Shown: positions 30,075-35,407 of the stretch, one piece after another
Layout of the letters: the number at the start of each line of letters is the position of its first letter
Position numbering within the stretch: position 1 is the stretch's first letter
Assembly: GCA_000787465.1 (NCBI GenBank)
Contig: JSYX01000363.1
Span: 1-35,407 of the forward strand
Origin: Thermomucor indicae-seudaticae
Lineage: Eukaryota; Mucoromycota; Mucoromycetes; Mucorales; Lichtheimiaceae
DNA: 35,407 bases
Direction: 5' to 3'
Position numbers and translations under genes: made by a program
Notes under the pieces: model-generated
The model's database searches: none
What the model saw: the letters and a program-made list of their open reading frames with translations, nothing else
What the model was told of the DNA's origin: nothing

Positions 30075-33022
30075 TTATGGTTCAAGTTTGGCAGCGCATA
30101 GTTTAAGGATTTCTGCTGTCTTCTTTCCCACATTGGCCACGTCTTTTGCCGTCGCTTGCCAATGCTCGCCATGATGCGGTTCAGCCGCAACGCAGCGCCT
30201 TACAACCTCTTCGCGTTGTTCCTGCGCAAAATTGTGAGTAAGTAATGGAACGTGAAATACCTATGCGCGCATGGCATACTCATATACTTACCTCTGTGCC
30301 GTGTTGAAGTTCAAACTTATACCACCAGGCAAACGAGTCTCCCTGATCAGGATCAATTTGCACAGCTTTCTGGAACCAGTTACGGGCCTTTTCGATTTTA
30401 CGGTCGGTCCAGAACAGTCTGGCCACTGTGGTGACGACAATCGGATCATGTTCACACTTCTTGAGCGCATCCACGCTTCTTGCTTTGCGTTGTGGTCGAG
30501 CTTCCAGAAAGATAACCTCAGCCCAAATGGCGCCAGAAGTGGGACATTCTTGCAGTGCCTTTGCAGATAATGCTTTGGCTGCACCTGTGTTCTTTGCCCG
30601 TATTTCGATGCGGATAGCTTGTACCCAAAGATCGGGAGACTTGGGGTTTGTGAATCGTGCCTTCTCCAATGTTGCACGTGCTTTGGTCACCATGCCCATC
30701 TTTTCTTCCAGCTTGGCCAGCAAGATCCACAGGAGGACACTCTTGGGGCAATTCTTGACAGCTTTGGTATAACTCTCTCGTGCTTTGGCAGGTTGGTTCA
30801 AACATTCGTCTTCAACTTGTCCCTTGATGGCCCAGAGCTTGTCAAAAGTGGGGTATTTTTCTAGGCCTTGTTGCAAAAGTTCCAAGCATCGATCATATTC
30901 TTTAAGCTGCCGCTCTAGCATGGCTGACTTCATCCATACACGTTCTGTACCAGATTCCTTTCGCGCAAGTTCAAGTAACTTCCTCGCTCGCTCGTATTCT
31001 TGGCTCTCGCTCTCCACCTTGACAGCTGCAAGCCATATCTCTTCACTGTTGGGGTTTGCTCTGAAGGCCTCTTCCAGAATGGCCCGAGCGCCTTGGACAT
31101 CGCCTGCGAGCCACTTCTCTTTGGCTCCCATCAGCCATAGAACTTCAGCCTGTGGACAGTAACGCACAGCACGCTGCAATAACTCTTCGAAGCTCTGCGG
31201 TGTGCCATGATTCTTTTCCAGATATGCTGCCTGCATCCAAATAGACTTTTTGCCAGGGAAAACTTTAAGGGCATGCGCATAGATAGCACGGGCTGTCTCG
31301 ATAGAACCGTGTTGGATGCAGTTTTGCGCATCCTCCATCCACGTAGCCTTGCGATCTTCTTCATCCACTCCCAATCCGATCGTAGCACGAACAATAGCTT
31401 GGCAGGTAAGAACAGATCCGTTCTTTTCGCATTTCTCCGCCTCCTTGAGCCATTGCTCACGGTCAAGCACAGCACCGGTTTGTGATAATGCTTTGGCGGC
31501 AACCTTGATAATGTTGTCCACAACGTTGGGCTTTCCATGTTGCTCTTCGAGGCGAGCAGCGGCAATCCAGATTTCGTGACTCGTCGGTACAGCTGTGCGT
31601 GCCTTGTTCAGCACTTTCTTTGCATTTTCGTACGTTTCCAATCTTGCCAAGGCCAACCACAACTCAACACTCATGGGGACTAGCTCCACAGCACGGGAAA
31701 GCAGAATTTTAGCATCATCCGGGTTTTCTTCCATGTTCACAGCAGCCCGCCACAGTTTTACAGAATTAGGAATAAACTCCAATGCACGCCGCAATACTCG
31801 TTTTTGTGCCTTTGGGTCAGTTTCCAAATCAACAGCTTTAAGCCAAATCTTGACCGACTGCGGCAAGTGTCGGACAGCATTAGCGAGAATGACTTTGGCA
31901 TTGTCCACAGTCTAGAGGGAGAAAAGCAAAAGAGACGTGAATGTGAGAAAATGCATACATAAACAAAAAAAGTAATAAACCTAGAAATACTTACGTTCAA
32001 GCGAGCTGCTTCCAGCCAGACATCCTCATTCTTTGGACATTGTTCGCAACCTTTCGCTATCAAGTTTCTCGCTTGTACAGGTCGTCCTGCGACTTCTTCA
32101 AGTCGAGCAGCCGCAATCCATCCCGGAGCGTGCTTAGGATTGGTGGTAATGACAGAGTTCAGCAACAACCGCGCTTTCTTGATATCGCCGATTTCTGCAT
32201 CACTTTTGACGACGATGCTGTTGAGGTCGGTCAAATAGCCCTTTGGATCCACCGTTGTCTGTCCAGAGACAGAATCCTTGACTTGATCCAATTTCAAGCC
32301 GAGCACTTTATCTCTTGCTTGACCAATTTCTCGAAAGTTGGTCATCATGCCAGAGGGGTCAACGGTGGAGGCGGTTCCGCTGTCCTGTATCGTGGTCTCA
32401 TACTGGGTCTTTTCCCTTGCAGCTGCGATCAGTGTATCTGGCAACGGCGTGAAGCGTTCTGGCACTTTGCTGCGTTTCCTGTTCTTTCCAACGAGATCGC
32501 CTACTTCGGGTATAGCAGCCCACTCGGCTTCGTCAATGGTCGCAAGCTGACGCTTGAGATCAGCAAATTGCTGCGAGATCTTGGGTCGTTCCTGACGGTA
32601 CCGTGCTAATTCCTCACGCTCACGAGCTTCACGACGAGCTTTTCGTCGCTCGTCCATTCTGCTGTCAATCATGGCCCACACCCTGTCTGCTTCCTCATCG
32701 TCTTCTTCGTACGGCGCGGTCGAGAAGAGACCGACTTCGTTGTCTGGATCTTGGAATCGCTCGTCGTCTTCGTCTTCTCCTTCAGCTGCTGCCGCTGCTT
32801 TGGCTCCTGGGCCCCTCTTAGCGTCACTGTCACAGAAGACGGATGGTGAGTCTTGATCGTAAACATGTCGGATTTTTGGCAGACTTACAGTAAGAAATCG
32901 CCCGATTCGCGAGCAGGGCCGATATCAGATCGTGTTGTAAAACCAGTGGCACCACGACCGAGACCGGCGACGTAGTTCGGTGGTGCTGGTTTGCCAATGA
33001 AATCTTTTGTGGCTCCAAACAT
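30075..33022 (-). CDS. PRPF6: Pre-mRNA-processing factor 6 (Prp1/PRPF6), U4/U6.U5 tri-snRNP subunit
   Basis: Four exons (33022-32889, 32826-31995, 31911-30292, 30221-30075) give 910 residues, close to human PRPF6 (941). The N-terminal PRP1 domain is clear: [20 protein letters not shown] and [12 protein letters not shown], then an acidic [15 protein letters not shown] and a basic helix. It is followed by about 19 HAT/TPR-like repeats (for example [77 protein letters not shown]). The protein bridges U5 and U4/U6 snRNPs in the spliceosome. The last exon ends [18 protein letters not shown], matching the conserved C-terminus. Its terminal intron (30222-30291) was fixed by continuing GTE into [15 protein letters not shown]. 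Confidence 0.97.
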
Positions 33023-33969
33023 GCTGTGAAGGAATGAAGAATACAAAAGACTGAATTTCGCATTGACGGTTTCGACGAACCATTTCAACGGTCTATTTGA
33101 GACTCCGACCAAGAAGCATTGGTTACTACAGGTCTGTACCTACAAATTCGCAGAAGTAGATTTTGCATAGACAACAGGAATTTGCACAAAGGAAGGGTGC
33201 ATTTTACATAAAGAATACTTTAATAACCAGTGCGCTTGAAGTAAATAGTTTAATTGGCCAATACTGTTGATACTGGTCTCATTTCTCAAAGGCGTAAAAT
33301 GTAGCCATTATGTGTGAACCCAACCCGTATCCAACCCGTTAGTGACCAATCCGGATACGGATTGACCCCAAACAAAAGGACACACGGATTCACTCTGTTT
33401 ATGTTTCCGTAGTTTTCTTATATCACGGCTTCACTACCTGGATACATTGTGAATTTGAGATACCTTGTTTCTACTTATGCCGGTGTGCACATTGCCTCTA
33501 GCTTGTTAGTGTTAAAATCCCTGCTGCCTATGCAATCCCCACAAAAATCCATAGGCAAAACATGGCAATGGCTTTTTTCCAAGCTCGTCTGAGATCTGTC
33601 CAAAGTTCAAGCCAACATGACCACCAATGAATGCCGTTGTTCGAGAGGGTTCGTGTTTGGTTTGTCACTACGTTTAATTTTTTATTAAAGAATGAAGTGA
33701 GCCTCTGTTTCACTTTAGCATTTTCATTTCTGATGGCATTATTCATAGACGAGGAGATCGATGTCAAATATTATTGAGCCTCTCATTGGCTATGATGGAG
33801 ATTTCCTCGTCATCCTCGAAAAGCCTGCAGCTCATTGATCACAAACGTCTTGCAACTTTTGGCGAGGCATAAAATCCGCCAGATAGTAGACCGTCGTCCA
33901 AAATAGGACTAATGGTTTTTGTACTGCCGCTAGCTGTTTATGACATTTTCCTGCGGCGACTTTCAACAG
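33023..33969. other. Gene-poor, AT-rich region upstream of PRPF6
   Basis: No supported gene. A 79-codon minus-strand frame (33767-33528) has no recognised domain. Short direct repeats (CAACCCGT at 33321 and 33332) and a small palindrome (33348-33363) are present. Base composition changes sharply to GC-rich after about 33950. Confidence 0.5.
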
Positions 33970-35407
33970 GAGATGGTTAACGCGACCAACTCGCGCCGTT
34001 CGTGGGATGACCCGGTTCTGTTCGCCCTGCACTGGAAGCGCACAAGTGGCAGCGATTTCTAAACCAGCATATACGAAAGAGCTTTGCGCGCCGGATTGGC
34101 GGAATCCGACATTGGACATGGACGCTCGAGAGCCAACGACGCGGATCACCGCACATTCACGTGCTGGTATGGACCAACCTGTGTGTCCAAGAGCTCATGG
34201 AAAGGAACGTGGCCGTCGCAGCAAGGCTGCCGGCGGAGCACCTTCTGGCGGCATTGGTCGAGCGTTGTCAGGTGCACCGTTGCAGCGAGTATTGCCGGCA
34301 AGACACGGGTGCGTGCCGCTTTGGGTATCCCAAGCCAGTGTCTGAACGACAAACATACTTTGACGAGGAGACCCATCGCTTCGTGTACCGACGTGGACCG
34401 CACGATCTGTTCGTCGACCGCCTACAATCCGTATCTGCTTGGCGTGTTTGGGTCCAGCATGGATGTCCAGCACAACACCGGCACCCAGACCGCGGGTTAT
34501 CTGTGCAAGCACGTCGCCGGAGTGGACGCCGAGACCAAGCTGACCTTTCAGCCAGTGGACGATCGACAGGGCGACCACCCGGTCCCTTGTAGCACGAGTC
34601 TGGTAAGCTCGATCGAGGCGGTATACCACGTCCTGAGCTGGGCGACGCGCAAGAGCAGCAGCACCGACGTCGTCTTTGTCGATACAAGCGTGCCCGGCAT
34701 GCAGCGACGGGTACTGACGAACGCGCGATCGAGAGCGCGCAACGAGAAGGTCTTCAAGGCGACCCACCAAGAAATGTACGAAAGCCGGGCGCGCACGGAG
34801 CCCTACGCCAGCATGACGATGATGGAGTACTTTCGCCGATTCAGCGCGGCGCCGCGCACATGAGCGCCTAACACGCACGACGAAGCAGAGGAGCTGCAGG
34901 ACGCTGGGCATGACCACGATGACCAGATGAGCCAAGAGAGCGGTCGAGACGCCGCAAAGAGCGAACCCGCCAGAGGTCCGACTGCCTTTGTCGACAACCT
35001 GGGAAGAACCTGGACTGCACGACGGAAACCGTGCTTGACAAGAACGCGGTACCTGGTGCCCTCGCATGGCGAGCCGTTCTATTACCAGCGAGTACTGCTG
35101 GGGTACCCAAGCTACAATTACGCGGAGCTCTTTGCCCGCTACGGGTCGTACAGAGGTACATCATTTTCCTTCCTGCACGAGCGCCAAGACCAAGGCTAAT
35201 AAAAAAGACACATAAAGTGCCACGACCACGTGGTCGCTGAGGGCTTACTGGCACCGCTAGAGGAGGGCGATCCGGACCCATCGCCGGACGTGATCCTGGC
35301 AGGAACATCGGACATGGGAGGATATTCAGATCTACATGGTTGGTGACCATTTCGTTAGAAGTGCCCCCTCCACGAAGCTATGCGGGCTTCTTTAAATATC
35401 TGGTGAT
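33970..35407 (+). mobile_element. Degenerate Helitron (Rep/HUH region), cut by the window end
   Basis: The coding matter is that of a Helitron RepHel polyprotein but is spread over several frames. It begins WDDPVLFALHWKR (about 34000), then RIGGIRHWTWTLESQRRGSP with PHIHVLVWTN (about 34090-34175), the HUH nuclease motif (His-Ile-His). Next is the Cys/His block LVERCQVHRCSEYC then GACRFGYPKPVSE (34255-34350). After a frameshift near 34415-34425 come YNPYLLGVFGSSMDVQ and TAGYLCKHVAGVD, then TMMEYFRRFSAAPRT and a stop at 34863. A later frame (34927-35199) has PCLTRTRYLVPSHGEPFYYQ and LLGYPSYNYAEL, then stops and a further in-frame stretch VVAEGLLAPLEEGDPDPSPD (about 35229). The Pif1-type helicase would lie beyond the edge. 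Not functional as it stands. Confidence 0.8.
34042..34863 (+). pseudogene. Helitron Rep (HUH endonuclease) domain, frameshifted
   Basis: Contains the two-histidine motif in PHIHVLVW (around 34150-34172) and downstream the tyrosine-containing conserved YNPYLL block. At least two frame changes (one upstream of the HUH motif between 34042 and 34090, one near 34420) and an in-frame TAA after GSDF (34060-34062) break it. Rolling-circle transposases of this type nick single-stranded DNA. Confidence 0.75.

Noticed and set aside
34195..35067. 290-codon minus-strand open frame
   Set aside because: Shadow of the GC-rich Helitron Rep sequence read on the other strand; high GC removes stop codons by chance.

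Overview
The window is nuclear DNA of a filamentous, probably early-diverging fungus. Nearly every gene is split by short introns (about 37-100 nt) with GT-AG or GC-AG ends and AG-proximal branch points. The gene set is that of a fungal chromosome: eIF3a, PRPF6, Nas6/gankyrin, an SLC25 carrier, a NIPA transporter, a CAP/PR-1 secreted protein and double-psi-barrel secreted proteins. Mucoromycota is my best guess from gene structure and protein style, but I cannot prove it. All exon models were joined by hand from splice signals and checked for reading-frame consistency.

Layout. 0.1-1.15 kb (+): a Nas6-like ankyrin proteasome chaperone. 1.24-7.9 kb (-): two CCCH zinc finger-DUF1771-Smr genes on the same strand, with one unrecognised gene between them. 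8.3-9.8 kb: a decayed accessory patch with a LAGLIDADG homing-endonuclease-like fragment (+) and an uncharacterised broken gene (-). 10.4-12.9 kb (+): two secreted expansin-like double-psi beta-barrel proteins sharing an intron position. 13.3-14.6 kb (+): a mitochondrial carrier. 15.8 kb (+): a Ser/Thr-rich hypothetical. 16.4-17.7 kb (-): a NIPA-type transporter. 17.9-19.2 kb (-): an acidic disordered protein. 20.0-23.3 kb (-): eIF3a. 24.3-25.0 kb (-): a CAP/PR-1 secreted protein. 26.3-29.7 kb (+): a 16-exon kinase with a calponin-homology domain in front and a C1 zinc domain behind. 30.1-33.0 kb (-): PRPF6/Prp1. 34.0 kb to the window end: a GC-rich, frameshifted Helitron remnant with a Rep (HUH) motif.

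The genes do not form one pathway. The housekeeping set covers translation initiation, splicing, proteasome assembly and transport. RNA-linked functions recur: eIF3a, PRPF6 and the two CCCH-Smr proteins, one of which has a PAM2-like poly(A)-binding-protein docking motif. Three small secreted proteins (two DPBB, one CAP) suggest secretion or host/substrate interaction. The most unusual item is the CH-kinase-C1 protein, whose kinase domain resembles the Cdc7/SepH septation-initiation kinases. No tRNA, rRNA or CRISPR array was seen.
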